Below, in pieces: positions 1 to 8,984 of a stretch of 64,000 nucleotides of DNA (position 1 is the stretch's first letter; each line of letters begins with the position of its first letter). The translations under genes and the position numbers were made by a program. The stretch lies in assembly GCA_041913045.1 (NCBI GenBank), contig JAYSGB010000022.1, positions 1-64,000 of the forward strand, written 5' to 3'. The notes under the pieces were generated by a model that was not told the origin of the DNA, made no database searches, and saw only the letters and a list, made by a program, of their open reading frames with translations. Source of the DNA: CAMLOF01 sp041913045. Its GTDB lineage: Bacteria > Pseudomonadota > Gammaproteobacteria > Burkholderiales > Burkholderiaceae_C.

Positions 1-53
1 ACATGTGACCCCTGCCGTGTGAAGGCAGTGCTCTACCGCTGAGCTAATCACCC
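1..53 (-). tRNA. tRNA-Val (anticodon CAC), 5' part only
   Basis: Read on the minus strand, the first 53 bases give an acceptor 5' strand GGGTGAT, a D arm GCTC..GAGC, and an anticodon stem CTGCC/GGCAG around the 7-base loop TTCACAC. Bases 34-36 of that loop are CAC, the anticodon for valine codon GTG. The T arm and 3' acceptor strand lie beyond the window edge, so the gene is cut by the window and not necessarily broken. Confidence 0.85.
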
Positions 54-122
54 ATCAAGCCTTAAATTATATACCGTTTCTGCGTCCTTTCAAAAGCTGG
101 CGCAGAAATCATGCCGCTGAAA

Positions 123-839
123 TCAGCCTGCAACCGCCGGTTCCAGCACGCGCCACACTGTCTTGCCCTTGCTGGCCTTGTCCAGGTCGTTCAACAGCTT
201 GGCGTGCGCCTCCAACTCCTGTTCGTTGGCCGTGAGCACCGGCAGGTCAAAACGGCTCAAATCCACCTTGGCCACGGCACCCTCGCCACCACCACCGGTT
301 TCAATCTCCATCACCAGCGCGTCCTGTCCGCGCGTCATGTTGATGTAGACGTCGGCCAGCAACTCGGCGTCCAGCAAGGCGCCGTGCAATGTGCGGCCCG
401 AGTTGTCCACCCCCAGGCGGTCGCACAAGGCGTCCAGGCCGTTGCGCTTGCCCGGGAACATCTCCTTGGCCATCATCAAGGTGTCAATCACGCCGCTCAC
501 CAGTGTTTTGGTGGGGCCTTGGCCCAGCCGGCGGAACTCCTCGTCCAGAAACCCGATGTCGAACGGCGCGTTGTGGATGATCAGCTCGGCGCCCTGAAGG
601 TAGTCCATCAGTTCGGCAGCAATGGCCGCGAACTTGGGCTTGTCGGCCAGGAATTCGAGCGTGATGCCGTGCACCCGCAACGCTTCTTCGTGAATGTCGC
701 GCTCGGGGTGGATGTAAAAGTGCCGGTTGTTGCCTGTGAGCTTGCGGTTGAGCAACTCCACGCAACCAATTTCGATGATGCGGTCGCCGTCCTGAGCCGA
801 CAGGCCGGTGGTTTCGGTGTCCAGAACGATTTGGCGCAT
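123..839 (-). CDS. dnaQ: DNA polymerase III epsilon subunit (3'-5' proofreading exonuclease)
   Basis: A 238-residue DnaQ protein, the editing subunit of the replicative polymerase core. The N-terminus has the ExoI motif VLDTETTGL with metal ligands D7 and E9. ExoII is visible as HNAPFDIGFLDEE and ExoIII as HGALLDAELLADVY. The length matches the family, and a C-terminal tail follows the exonuclease domain for binding the alpha subunit. The start ATG lies 7 bases after the ferredoxin stop, so the gene may be read partly from the isc operon as well as from its own signals. The tRNA-Val follows downstream. Assignment rests on clear motif matches. Confidence 0.96.
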   Translation of the reverse strand: MRQIVLDTETTGLSAQDGDRIIEIGCVELLNRKLTGNNRHFYIHPERDIHEEALRVHGITLEFLADKPKFAAIAAELMDYLQGAELIIHNAPFDIGFLDEEFRRLGQGPTKTLVSGVIDTLMMAKEMFPGKRNGLDALCDRLGVDNSGRTLHGALLDAELLADVYINMTRGQDALVMEIETGGGGEGAVAKVDLSRFDLPVLTANEQELEAHAKLLNDLDKASKGKTVWRVLEPAVAG

Positions 840-846
840 GGCGGGC

Positions 847-1185
847 TCAGTGGTTCTCGCGGGCGTGGTTGATGGAGTACTTGGGTATCTCCACGGTCAG
901 GTCCGTCTGTGCCACCCGTGCCTGGCAGCTCAGGCGCGACTGGGGCTCCAGCCCCCAGGCCTTGTCCAGCAGGTCTTCCTCTTCTTCGGTGGCCTCGTTC
1001 AGGGTCTCGTAACCTTTGCGCACCACCACGTGGCAGGTGGTGCACGCGCAGCTCATGTCACAGGCGTGTTCGATCTCGATGTCGTTATCGAGCAAGGCCT
1101 CGCAAATGGTGGTGCCGGGCAAGGCCTGAATCTGCGTGCCCTGGGGGCAGTACTCGGGATGGGGCAATATCGTGATCGTAGGCAT
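847..1185 (-). CDS. fdx: Isc-type [2Fe-2S] ferredoxin
   Basis: A 112-residue adrenodoxin-type ferredoxin that supplies electrons for Fe-S cluster assembly on IscU. Cluster ligands are visible in the run CDMSCACTTC and in the later SCQAR stretch, giving the family C-x5-C-x2-C...C arrangement. I chose the ATG at 1185 (MPTITILPH) because it matches the compact start of Isc ferredoxins; a longer frame to 1227 would run into hscA. It is the last isc gene, one base after hscA and just before dnaQ. No iscX-like gene follows it. Confidence 0.95.
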   Translation of the reverse strand: MPTITILPHPEYCPQGTQIQALPGTTICEALLDNDIEIEHACDMSCACTTCHVVVRKGYETLNEATEEEEDLLDKAWGLEPQSRLSCQARVAQTDLTVEIPKYSINHARENH

Positions 1186-1186
1186 G

Positions 1187-3085
1187 TCAGAGATTTTCCA
1201 CGTTCCGGCCAGCCAGGGCCTGCGCAATGCTGCGGTTCATGCGCATGGCGGCAAAAGGCTCGGTGCCCTTGGCCAGCGCTTCGGTAGCAGCCTCCACGGC
1301 GGCGGCATCGGTCAGGCTGCGTGCGGCCTCCAGGGCCTGCATCAGTTCATCCACGGCAGCGCGCTCTTGGGCATCCAGCAGGTCGCCGTCTGCGGCAAGG
1401 GCGCTGCGGGTGGCATCAAGCATGCGCTCGGCTTCCACACGCGCTTCCACCAGGGCACGCGCCTGCATGTCCTCTTGCGCAGTGGCAAAGCTGTCTTGCA
1501 GCATGGCCGCGATCTGCTCGTCGCTCAGCCCGTAAGAGGGTTTCACGTCGATGCGCGCCTCCACGCCCGTGCCCTGCTCGCGCGCGGTCACAGTGAGCAG
1601 GCCGTCCGCATCCACGGTGAAGGTCACGCGGATGCGCGCCGCGCCTGCCGCCATGGGCGGAATGCCACGCAGCTCGAAACGGGCCAGGCTGCGGCAATCG
1701 GCCACCAGGTCGCGCTCGCCCTGCACCACGTGCAGGGCCAGGGCAGTCTGGCCGTCTTTGAAGGTGGTGAAGTCCTGAGCCAGCGCGGTGGGAATGGTGG
1801 TGTTGCGCGGCACGATGCGCTCGACCAGACCGCCCATGGTCTCAATGCCCAGCGACAGCGGGATCACGTCAAGCAAGAGCAGTTCGCCGTCAGGGTTGTT
1901 GCCTGCCAACTGGTTGGCCTGCACGGCGGCGCCCAGCGCCACCACCTCATCGGGGTTCAGGTTGGTCAGGGGCTCCTGGCCAAAATGTTCGCGCACAGCC
2001 TGGCGCACCACCGGCATCCGGGTGGAGCCACCCACCATCACCACGCCCTGCACTTCGCTCTTGTCGAGCCGGGCATCGCGCAGCACACGGCGCACTGCCG
2101 CCATGGTGCGCTGGGTCAACGGCTGGGTGGCGCCGGCAAAGTCCGCATGGCTGATGGTCACAGCAATGGGTTGGCCGCGCACCTCTGCATTGAGCGTCAC
2201 GGTCTCGCCACTCTCGGCATGGGCCGACAGGGCTTCCTTCACCCTGCGGGCCTCGGCCAGCAGGCGAGCACGCTCGTGCGTATCCAGGTCAGAGGTGCTC
2301 ACGTCCAAGCCGCTGCGCTGCAGGGCCCATTCGGCCAGGGCGCGGTCGTAGTCGTCGCCCCCCAGCGCCGAATCACCGCCAGTGGCCATCACCTCGAACA
2401 CACCCCGCGTCAGGCGCAGGATGGACACGTCAAACGTACCGCCGCCCAGGTCGTACACCGCATAAACGCCTTCACTGCCCTGGTCCAGCCCGTAGGCAAT
2501 GGCAGCCGCTGTGGGTTCATTGATCAGCCGAAGCACGTTCAGCCCTGCCATCTGGGCCGCATCCTTGGTGGCTTGGCGCTGGGCGTCGTCAAAATAGGCG
2601 GGCACCGTGATCACGGCGCCAAACAGGTCGTCGTCAAACGTGTCTTCGGCGCGGAAGCGCAGGGTAGCCAGAATCTCGGCGCTCACCTCCACGGGCGACT
2701 TGTCACCCGCCACAGTGCGCACTGCTGCCATGCCGGGGCCGTCCACCACCTCATACGGCAGTTGCGCCGCCACACCCTGCGCCTGCAAGTCGGCCAGCTT
2801 GCGGCCCATCAGCCGCTTCACCGAGCTGATGGTGTTGTGCGGGTCGTCCGCCTGCGCAGCCAGCGCGTCAAAACCGATCTGGCGGCCGCTGCCCTGCCCG
2901 GGCGGCAGGTAGCGCACCACGCTCGGCAATATCACCCGGCCTTGTTCGTCGGGCAGGCATTCGGGCACGCCGTGGCGCACCGATGCCACCAGCGAATGCG
3001 TCGTGCCCAGGTCTATGCCCACCGCAATGCGGCGCTGGTGCGGGTCCGGCGTCTGGCCGGGTTCGGAAATCTGCAACAAAGCCAT
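1187..3085 (-). CDS. hscA: Fe-S assembly Hsp70 chaperone HscA
   Basis: A 632-residue Hsp70-family ATPase specialised for moving Fe-S clusters off the IscU scaffold. The nucleotide-binding domain starts with IDLGTTHSLVA and contains the DLGGGTFDVSIL phosphate loop near residue 210. The substrate-binding domain and helical lid follow (LLLDVIPLSLGIETMGG onward). The length fits HscA rather than DnaK, and the acidic DnaK tail is missing. It lies two bases after hscB, its J-protein partner, within the iscR-S-U-A-hscB-hscA-fdx order. Confidence 0.96.
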   Translation of the reverse strand: MALLQISEPGQTPDPHQRRIAVGIDLGTTHSLVASVRHGVPECLPDEQGRVILPSVVRYLPPGQGSGRQIGFDALAAQADDPHNTISSVKRLMGRKLADLQAQGVAAQLPYEVVDGPGMAAVRTVAGDKSPVEVSAEILATLRFRAEDTFDDDLFGAVITVPAYFDDAQRQATKDAAQMAGLNVLRLINEPTAAAIAYGLDQGSEGVYAVYDLGGGTFDVSILRLTRGVFEVMATGGDSALGGDDYDRALAEWALQRSGLDVSTSDLDTHERARLLAEARRVKEALSAHAESGETVTLNAEVRGQPIAVTISHADFAGATQPLTQRTMAAVRRVLRDARLDKSEVQGVVMVGGSTRMPVVRQAVREHFGQEPLTNLNPDEVVALGAAVQANQLAGNNPDGELLLLDVIPLSLGIETMGGLVERIVPRNTTIPTALAQDFTTFKDGQTALALHVVQGERDLVADCRSLARFELRGIPPMAAGAARIRVTFTVDADGLLTVTAREQGTGVEARIDVKPSYGLSDEQIAAMLQDSFATAQEDMQARALVEARVEAERMLDATRSALAADGDLLDAQERAAVDELMQALEAARSLTDAAAVEAATEALAKGTEPFAAMRMNRSIAQALAGRNVENL

Positions 3086-3087
3086 GG

Positions 3088-3630
3088 TCAGGATTCCAGG
3101 CGTTCAAGGCGCTGATGCACCTCGTCAGTGAAGCGCTCCACAAACATCAGCGCGCGCACTTGCTGCACGGCTGCCGTGGGGTTGGCTTCTTCGTCTATCA
3201 ATTGCGTCAGGGTGGCCAGGGCCTGCTGGCGGGCGTCGCGCGCTTCGGCCAGCAAGGTGTCCAGCGCGTCGGCGCCATCTGCCTCATCCAGTGCCTCGCG
3301 CCACTCCATTTGCCGCATCAAAAAACTGGCGGGCATGGCGGTGTTGTTCTCGGCATTCACCGGCACGCCCTGCAGTTCGCACCAGTAGGCTGCGCGCTTC
3401 AGGGGGTCTTTCAGGCGCTGGTACGCCTCGTTGATGCGCACCGACCACTGCATGGCCACCCGTTGCGCGGCAGCACCCTGCGCGGCAAAGCGGTCGGGGT
3501 GCACCTGCCGCTGCAACTGCTTCCAGCGTTCGTCCAGTTCGGCACGGTCCAGCGCGTAGCGCACCGGCAGGCCGAAGAGTTTGAAGTCGTTGTCCTGCAG
3601 GTTGGGAAGCGCGGCAGGCGCCTCAGACAC
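3088..3630 (-). CDS. hscB: Fe-S assembly J-domain co-chaperone HscB
   Basis: A 180-residue HscB/Hsc20. The N-terminal J domain carries the HPD tripeptide (QVHPDRFA, around residue 44) that stimulates the HscA ATPase. The C-terminal helical bundle, which binds IscU, fills the rest. The start overlaps the 3' end of iscA by 8 bases, which suggests translational coupling. It is part of the isc operon and acts in the cytoplasm with HscA to transfer clusters from IscU to acceptors. Confidence 0.95.
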   Translation of the reverse strand: MSEAPAALPNLQDNDFKLFGLPVRYALDRAELDERWKQLQRQVHPDRFAAQGAAAQRVAMQWSVRINEAYQRLKDPLKRAAYWCELQGVPVNAENNTAMPASFLMRQMEWREALDEADGADALDTLLAEARDARQQALATLTQLIDEEANPTAAVQQVRALMFVERFTDEVHQRLERLES

Positions 3631-3946
3631 GGAAGGACTCTCCGCAGCCGCAGCGGTCGCGCTCGTTGGGGTTGTTGAACTTGAAGCCCTCGTTCAATCC
3701 CTCACGCACAAAATCCAGCTGCGTACCGTCTATATAGGCCATGCTCTTCGGGTCCACCAGGATCTTGATGCCCCGGTCCTCGAACACCACGTCCTCGGGC
3801 GCCACGTCGTCCGCGTACTCCAGCTTGTAGGCCAGGCCAGAGCAGCCGGTGGTCTTCACGCCCAGGCGCACGCCCACCCCTTTGCCCCGGCGGGCCAGGT
3901 ATTTGGTCACGTGCTTGGCAGCGGCTTCTGTAACGGTGACTGACAT
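3623..3946 (-). CDS. iscA: A-type Fe-S carrier protein IscA
   Basis: A 107-residue A-type carrier. The three conserved cysteines are visible in TTGCSGLAY and in the C-terminal CGCGESF motif. I start it at the ATG at 3946 (MSVTVTEAAAKH), which follows iscU by 17 bases. The open frame to 4162 is only extension into iscU. IscA binds iron or clusters and passes them to apo-proteins. Its place between iscU and hscB is the usual betaproteobacterial order. Confidence 0.94.
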   Translation of the reverse strand: MSVTVTEAAAKHVTKYLARRGKGVGVRLGVKTTGCSGLAYKLEYADDVAPEDVVFEDRGIKILVDPKSMAYIDGTQLDFVREGLNEGFKFNNPNERDRCGCGESFRV

Positions 3947-3963
3947 GGTGTCTTGCGGCTTTC

Positions 3964-4350
3964 TCAGTGAGCGTGCTTCTTCTTGTAGTCGTCCACGGCG
4001 GCCTTGATGGCGTCTTCGGCCAGGATCGAGCAGTGGATTTTCACCGGCGGCAGGGCCAGTTCTTCGGCGATCTGGCTGTTCTTGATCTGCGCAGCCTCGT
4101 CCAGCGTCTTGCCCTTGACCCATTCGGTCACCAGGGAGCTGGAGGCAATGGCCGAGCCGCAACCGTAGGTCTTGAAGCGCGCGTCCTCAATGACGCCGGT
4201 GCTCGGGTTCACCTTGATCTGCAGCTTCATCACGTCGCCGCAGGCCGGAGCACCCACCATGCCGGTGCCTACCGTTTCGTCGCCTTTTTCAAAGCTGCCA
4301 ACGTTGCGGGGGTTTTCGTAGTGGTCAATGACTTTTTCGCTGTATGCCAT
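3964..4350 (-). CDS. iscU: Fe-S cluster scaffold protein IscU
   Basis: A 128-residue scaffold. The three cluster cysteines are at ACGDVMK, TYGCGSA and KIHCSIL. The HscA recognition motif LPPVK directly precedes the third cysteine. A good ribosome site (AAGGAG) sits upstream of the ATG. Clusters are built here from IscS-derived sulfur and then released by HscA/HscB. It lies 12 bases after iscS. Confidence 0.97.
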   Translation of the reverse strand: MAYSEKVIDHYENPRNVGSFEKGDETVGTGMVGAPACGDVMKLQIKVNPSTGVIEDARFKTYGCGSAIASSSLVTEWVKGKTLDEAAQIKNSQIAEELALPPVKIHCSILAEDAIKAAVDDYKKKHAH

Positions 4351-4362
4351 GGTGTTACTCCT

Positions 4363-5583
4363 TCAATGCGCTGCCCACTGGATGGTGGACAGGTCGATAC
4401 CGTCCTTGTACATCTCCCACAACGGGGAGAGTTCGCGCAGTTTCGCGACGTTGTCCTTGATGGATTGGACCGCGTAATCGATCTCCTGTTCCGTCGTCCA
4501 GCGGCCGATCGTCATGCGCAGGCTGCTGTGGGCGAGTTCGTCGCTGCGGCCCAGGGCGCGCAGCACGTAGCTGGGTTCCAGGCTGGCCGACGTACAGGCC
4601 GAACCGCTGGACACCGCCACACCCTTGATACCCATGATGAGCGATTCACCTTCCACGAAGTTGAAGCTCATGTTCAGGTTGTGCGGCACGCGCTGCGTGG
4701 CGTGGCCGTTGATGAACGCCTCTTCGATGGTGGACAGGCCAGCCAGCATGCGGTCGTGCAGCGCCTGGATGCGCGGCAGTTCGGTGTGCATTTCGGCCTT
4801 GGCAATGGCGTAGGCCTCGCCCATGCCCACGATCTGGTGGGTGGGCAGCGTGCCGGAGCGCATGCCGCGCTCGTGGCCGCCACCGTGCATTTGCGCCTCG
4901 ATGCGCACGCGCGGCTTGCGGCGCACGTACAAGGCGCCAATACCCTTGGGACCGTAGGTCTTGTGGCTGGTCAGGCTCATCAGGTCCACGGGCAGCTTGT
5001 TCAGGTCGACGTCCACACGGCCGGTGGCCTGGGCGGCGTCCACGTGGAAGATCACGCCCTTCTCGCGGCAGATGGTGCCCAGCGCGGCGATGTCCTGGAT
5101 CACGCCGATCTCGTTGTTCACGAACATCACGCTGGCCAGAATGGTGTCGGGGCGGATGGCTTCGCGGAAGGCGTCCAGATTGACCAGGCCGTCGGCCTGC
5201 ACGTCCAGGTACGTCACCTCAAAGCCTTCGCGCTCCAGGTGGCGGCAGGTGTCGAGCACAGCCTTGTGCTCGGTCTTGACGGTGATGATGTGCTTGCCCT
5301 TGCCCTGGTAGAAGTGCGCAGCACCCTTGATGGCCAGGTTGTTGGACTCGGTGGCCCCGCTGGTCCACACGATCTCGCGGGGGTCGGCGCCAATCAGGGC
5401 GGCGACCTGCTCGCGGGCATTTTCCACGGCCTTTTCGGCCTCCCAGCCCCAGGCGTGGCTGCGCGAGGCGGGGTTGCCAAAGTGCTCGTAGAGCCACGGC
5501 ACCATCTTGTCAACCACGCGCGGGTCGCACGGGTTGGTGGCGCTGTAGTCCATGTAGATGGGGAAATGCGGGGTCGTGCTCAT
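4363..5583 (-). CDS. iscS: Cysteine desulfurase IscS
   Basis: A 406-residue group I cysteine desulfurase that converts cysteine to alanine and a persulfide for cluster assembly and tRNA thiolation. The PLP lysine is K208 in TSHKTYGPKG. The persulfide cysteine is C330 in SGSACTSAS, on the long flexible loop typical of IscS. Both positions are within two residues of the Escherichia coli enzyme. The gene is second in the operon, 27 bases after iscR. Confidence 0.97.
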   Translation of the reverse strand: MSTTPHFPIYMDYSATNPCDPRVVDKMVPWLYEHFGNPASRSHAWGWEAEKAVENAREQVAALIGADPREIVWTSGATESNNLAIKGAAHFYQGKGKHIITVKTEHKAVLDTCRHLEREGFEVTYLDVQADGLVNLDAFREAIRPDTILASVMFVNNEIGVIQDIAALGTICREKGVIFHVDAAQATGRVDVDLNKLPVDLMSLTSHKTYGPKGIGALYVRRKPRVRIEAQMHGGGHERGMRSGTLPTHQIVGMGEAYAIAKAEMHTELPRIQALHDRMLAGLSTIEEAFINGHATQRVPHNLNMSFNFVEGESLIMGIKGVAVSSGSACTSASLEPSYVLRALGRSDELAHSSLRMTIGRWTTEQEIDYAVQSIKDNVAKLRELSPLWEMYKDGIDLSTIQWAAH

Positions 5584-5610
5584 GGTTAGGGCTCGGGTAG
5601 CAGTACGGAA

Positions 5611-6144
5611 TTACTTGGAGGCCGCCGCGCCCAGCGCGAAGACCGAATTGGGGGCGTTGACGCGAATGGGCTTGACCACCGGCGCCGACGAAATGGCACG
5701 CTTGATGGTGGGCGCATTTTCCACCACCACGCCCTTGGCCAGCTGGTCGTCCACCAGCTTCTGCAGAGTGATGGAGTCAAGGAAGTCCACCATCTTGGCG
5801 TTGAGCGCAGCCCACAACTCGTGCGTCATGCAACGGGTGCCTTCGCCCAGGCAGTTTTCCTTGCCGCCGCATTGGGTGGCGTCGATAGGCTCGTCCACCG
5901 ACACGATGATGTCGGCCACGGTGATTTCGGAGGGTTTGCGGCCCAGCGTGTAACCGCCGCCCGGGCCACGGGTGGATTCCACCAGGTCGTGGCGGCGCAG
6001 CTTGCCGAACAACTGCTCCAGGTAGGACAGGGAAATCTGTTGCCGCTGGCTGATGGCGGCCAGCGTGACCGGGCCGCTGCTTTGGCGCAGCGCCAGATCG
6101 ATCATGGCTGTGACGGCGAATCTGCCTTTGGTTGTGAGGCGCAT
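5611..6144 (-). CDS. iscR: Rrf2-family [2Fe-2S] regulator IscR
   Basis: A 177-residue IscR. The N-terminal winged helix (MRLTTKGRFAVTAMIDLAL) is followed by the cluster-binding region CGGKENCLGEGTRCMTH, which has three cysteines and the nearby histidine. The spacing is C-x5-C-x6-C, one residue longer in the second gap than in E. coli. The holo form normally represses its own operon. It is the first gene of the isc operon, and the C-terminal 20 or so residues are a low-complexity hydrophobic tail. Confidence 0.96.
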   Translation of the reverse strand: MRLTTKGRFAVTAMIDLALRQSSGPVTLAAISQRQQISLSYLEQLFGKLRRHDLVESTRGPGGGYTLGRKPSEITVADIIVSVDEPIDATQCGGKENCLGEGTRCMTHELWAALNAKMVDFLDSITLQKLVDDQLAKGVVVENAPTIKRAISSAPVVKPIRVNAPNSVFALGAAASK

Positions 6145-6254
6145 GTCCTGCTCCTGTGTGAATGACTTCCAGTGCCCGCCTGAAAACCCCCACGGCTCTC
6201 AGGCACTCTCTCCACCCACCCGGCTTACGCCTGTTAGACTCTGTTGGCCGGCTG

Positions 6255-6280
6255 AATTCCGACTGTTTTTGTAAAGTATA
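6255..6280 (-). promoter_or_regulatory. Candidate isc promoter with IscR type-1-like site
   Basis: On the minus strand a TATACT -10-like hexamer lies at 6280-6275, about 130 bases before iscR. Overlapping it on the plus strand is a 25-base stretch (6255-6279). Its parts CCGACT and AAGTAT fit the outer elements of the type-1 IscR box, though the central AGTC half is poor. No clean -35 is visible, as expected of regulated promoters but also of chance matches. Confidence 0.4.
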
Positions 6281-6309
6281 ACAGAAAAGCCGACTGATTC
6301 GCTCAGCCT

Positions 6310-8265
6310 TCAACCGGCCGAGAGTGGCATCCAGTCCGTGTCGGACTCGTGGGGTGCTGCGCCATAGCGATGCACAAAGGCAAATTCGATGCCCGTTCCG
6401 GGTTGGGCGTCGTAAAAGCGCACGGTTGCGCCTATTTTTTCCGCGCGCACGCGGATGTTCATCAGCCCGCGTGCGCCTTGACGCATGGCCTCGCGCGGCG
6501 GCAGGCCGCAGCCATTGTCTGCCACCGCCAGGTAGGCCACCCCCTCGTTCGACCAAGTGCGGACCGTGACCCGCGTGGCGTTGGCATGCCGCACCACGTT
6601 GGCAAAAGCTTCCTGTACGCAACGGAACAGGTGCATCACCCCGCGTGAATCCAGCCCCGGCACCGCAGGCACTTCCTCCACCTGCCAGTCCAGCTCTATG
6701 CCAGCAGCGTCCAGCGCGGGCGCTATGCGCTGGCGCAGCGTTCCCAGAATGGTTGGCAGGTCGCCTTCCATGGGCTCCAAGGAATCCAGGGTCATGCGCA
6801 ACTCTTCCAGCGCGTGGTGGATCATGGAGGCAATGGAATTGCGGTCCAGGCCCTCGCGCTGGCTGCGCACCATGTTCAAGGTCTGCACCAGCTGGCTGCC
6901 CAGCCCGTCGTGCATGTCGCGCATCAGGCGGCGGCGCTCGTTCTCAATGGCCCGCTGCTGTTCCGACGCGCGCAACTGCTCAAAAGCCGCCCGCAAGTCT
7001 GCCTCGCGCTCGGCCACTTTTTCGGCCAAGGTCTCGTTCAGGTGGCGCACCTCGCGTATCGATTCGGTAGACCGCTGCAACAACACCCAGCCCAGCGTCA
7101 GCATCAGTGCCAGACTGCCTATCGACATCCAGCGGATGTCGGCGTCGCCGGGGAAGTTCAGTTGAACCACCAGAAAGTCCCGCAAGCCGGTGACGAACGT
7201 AAATCCTGCCACCACCATCACCAGAATCTGGTCCCGCGTCATGCGGCGGCCCCAGCCAGTGAGCACCGTCACTTGCGACAAGATGACGAACGCCACCACA
7301 GCCAGCACCCCCGCCCACATGCGGTAAAGGTCGTAATCCCGCGTCAGTAGCGTCACCACCATCCAGGCCGGGCCCACCACCAGCAAAGCGATTGCCAGGG
7401 AGCGCGCCAGACGCAGGCGCAGGCCGAACAGGTCTTCAATGAACAAGTACAGAAAGCCGCAGTACACCGTGAAAGAGATGCGGTGCAGCAAGAAATAGGC
7501 ATCAAACGAGAGCGGCGGCTCGGCCACAACGGAAAGTACCAGCCGCACGGCGTGGGCCAGCGAAGCCAACGCCATCAGGCCAAACAGCCGTTCGCGCATG
7601 ATGCCCCACAGGAATGCCGCCATGAAGGCCATGAGCAAGGCCGTCATCACCATCATCCACGTGCCGGTTACCTGCCAGCCATAGAGTGAGCGGTAGCGCT
7701 CGGCCAAAACATCATGGTCGCCAATGTGCAAAGGCCACAGGCCGCTGCGCTCCAGCAGTTCGCCGCGCACCTGTATGTCCAGGCGGTTGTCAGCCGGGTT
7801 GATGGCCAGCAAGGCAGAAGGCAAGGACACCAGGTAAGGGAACCAGGCGGCGTTCACCGTGCGCGACTCGGGTGCACGCCAACCAACGTTGTGAAGCTCC
7901 TGCCCGTTCAAGAGCACTCTGAACCGCGTGCCCACACGTGGCAGCAAGACTGCCAAGCGCGTGTCAGCGGCATTCTGGTAGTGCAGTTCCGCAGGCCATG
8001 GCGCCCGGTAGTCCACCATGCTCTGCCAGTCGGGTGGTTCGTCGTCCAGTATGTGCGGCAGCGTTACGGCAACCTCGCCCAGCCCTGGCTGGCTGGGCAC
8101 CGACGCGGTGGCAACGCGAACCTGGTGTGCCCCTTTGACGGGCGCCGGGCGCGAGACCCAGTACAAGCCTGCCAGCAACACCGCCAACACCAGCCCCACC
8201 CACACGTAGTGCGGCAGCGCGCGCATGCGTGCCAGCACCGGCAACGGGCTCGTGCCAGAAGTCAA
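6310..8265 (-). CDS. Membrane sensor histidine kinase, 7TM-type sensor, HisKA_3 class
   Basis: A 651-residue kinase. One membrane helix near residues 18-36 precedes a periplasmic region of about 160 residues with a carbohydrate-binding-like beta fold. A multi-helix membrane block of the 7TMR-DISM type follows (about 195-400), then a coiled coil. The dimerisation/phosphoacceptor box is RLMRDMHDGLGSQL. The ATPase domain has N box NVVRHANA, G1 DNGCGLP and a final GLMNIRVRAEKIGA. The frame opens with TTG at 8265, overlapping the regulator's TGA; an ATG at 8226 (MRALPHYVW) is also possible. The signal sensed is unknown. It pairs with the response regulator upstream. Confidence 0.9.
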   Translation of the reverse strand: MTSGTSPLPVLARMRALPHYVWVGLVLAVLLAGLYWVSRPAPVKGAHQVRVATASVPSQPGLGEVAVTLPHILDDEPPDWQSMVDYRAPWPAELHYQNAADTRLAVLLPRVGTRFRVLLNGQELHNVGWRAPESRTVNAAWFPYLVSLPSALLAINPADNRLDIQVRGELLERSGLWPLHIGDHDVLAERYRSLYGWQVTGTWMMVMTALLMAFMAAFLWGIMRERLFGLMALASLAHAVRLVLSVVAEPPLSFDAYFLLHRISFTVYCGFLYLFIEDLFGLRLRLARSLAIALLVVGPAWMVVTLLTRDYDLYRMWAGVLAVVAFVILSQVTVLTGWGRRMTRDQILVMVVAGFTFVTGLRDFLVVQLNFPGDADIRWMSIGSLALMLTLGWVLLQRSTESIREVRHLNETLAEKVAEREADLRAAFEQLRASEQQRAIENERRRLMRDMHDGLGSQLVQTLNMVRSQREGLDRNSIASMIHHALEELRMTLDSLEPMEGDLPTILGTLRQRIAPALDAAGIELDWQVEEVPAVPGLDSRGVMHLFRCVQEAFANVVRHANATRVTVRTWSNEGVAYLAVADNGCGLPPREAMRQGARGLMNIRVRAEKIGATVRFYDAQPGTGIEFAFVHRYGAAPHESDTDWMPLSAG

Positions 8266-8918
8266 ATCAGCCCCCGCTCCTGCGCCACCTTTACCACCTG
8301 CACGCGGGTGTGCACGGCCAGCTTGCGGTAAAGGTTTTTGATGTGCGTGCTGACGGTGGCGGAGCCAATGCCCAGCTTCTTGGCAATTTCCTTGTTGAGG
8401 TAGCCCTGCGCCACCAGCTTGAGCACGTCGCTCTCGCGGTCAGACAGCGGGGGTGGCTCCACCAGCGTGGGCGAACCCGGCGCCTCGCCCGGTGGGCGGA
8501 ACTTCTTCAACAACATGCGGGCCAGCAGCGGCGAAATGGGTGCCCCGCCCTCGCAGATCTGCTCGATGGCGTCGATCAGCTCCTCGCTGCTGCACCCTTT
8601 GAGCACATAACCGGTGGCACCCATCTGCAGCGCCGTGAGCAGGCGGGACTCGTCCCCAAACACGGTGAAGACCAGCAACTCGGCGTCGGGCCGGGCCACG
8701 GCCAGCTGCCGCAGCATGTCTTCGCCACGGCCATCAGGCAGGCCCAGGTCCACCAGAAACACGTCGGCCATGCTGTTGAGCGCCATCACCTGAGCATGGG
8801 CGTAGGTGTCCGAACAGCCCACCAGCCGCCATTGGGGGCGCTGTTTCAGCGTCTCCTCAACAAACAGTTGGATGGACCGGTCGTCCTCAATCAGATAGAT
8901 GCGCGTGAGCTCCGGCAT
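8262..8918 (-). CDS. NarL/FixJ-family response regulator
   Basis: A 218-residue two-domain regulator. The receiver domain has the acidic pair near residue 11 (EDD) and the phosphoacceptor aspartate in FLVDLGLPDG. The C-terminal LuxR-type helix-turn-helix begins LSDRESDVLKLVAQG and includes NKEIAKKLGIGSATVSTHIKNLYRKL. The stop overlaps the kinase start, so the two are co-translated partners. The target genes cannot be told from the sequence. Confidence 0.93.
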   Translation of the reverse strand: MPELTRIYLIEDDRSIQLFVEETLKQRPQWRLVGCSDTYAHAQVMALNSMADVFLVDLGLPDGRGEDMLRQLAVARPDAELLVFTVFGDESRLLTALQMGATGYVLKGCSSEELIDAIEQICEGGAPISPLLARMLLKKFRPPGEAPGSPTLVEPPPLSDRESDVLKLVAQGYLNKEIAKKLGIGSATVSTHIKNLYRKLAVHTRVQVVKVAQERGLI

Positions 8919-8952
8919 GCCTGCGATTTTCTGCGAAATCCGCCACTTGCGC

Positions 8953-8972
8953 CCTCCCCTAAACAGGGGAGG
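8953..8972 (-). terminator. Hairpin after uvrB
   Basis: Perfect 8-bp stem CCTCCCCT/AGGGGAGG with a 4-base loop, 12 bases beyond the uvrB stop and before the response regulator gene. No T-run follows, so it may act as a transcript-end stabiliser more than an intrinsic terminator. Confidence 0.5.
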
Positions 8973-8984
8973 CAGCGGCCCGTT

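Noticed and set aside
1136..3115. 659-codon plus-strand frame opposite hscA
   Set aside because: It is a His/Arg/Gly-rich antisense shadow of a strongly conserved gene. Similar long shadows oppose iscS, pccA, pccB, scpA and phaC.
6291..6306. Second IscR-like half-site (CCGACTGATTCGCTCAG) upstream of the isc promoter
   Set aside because: Only one half fits the consensus; the partner half is too divergent to support a site.
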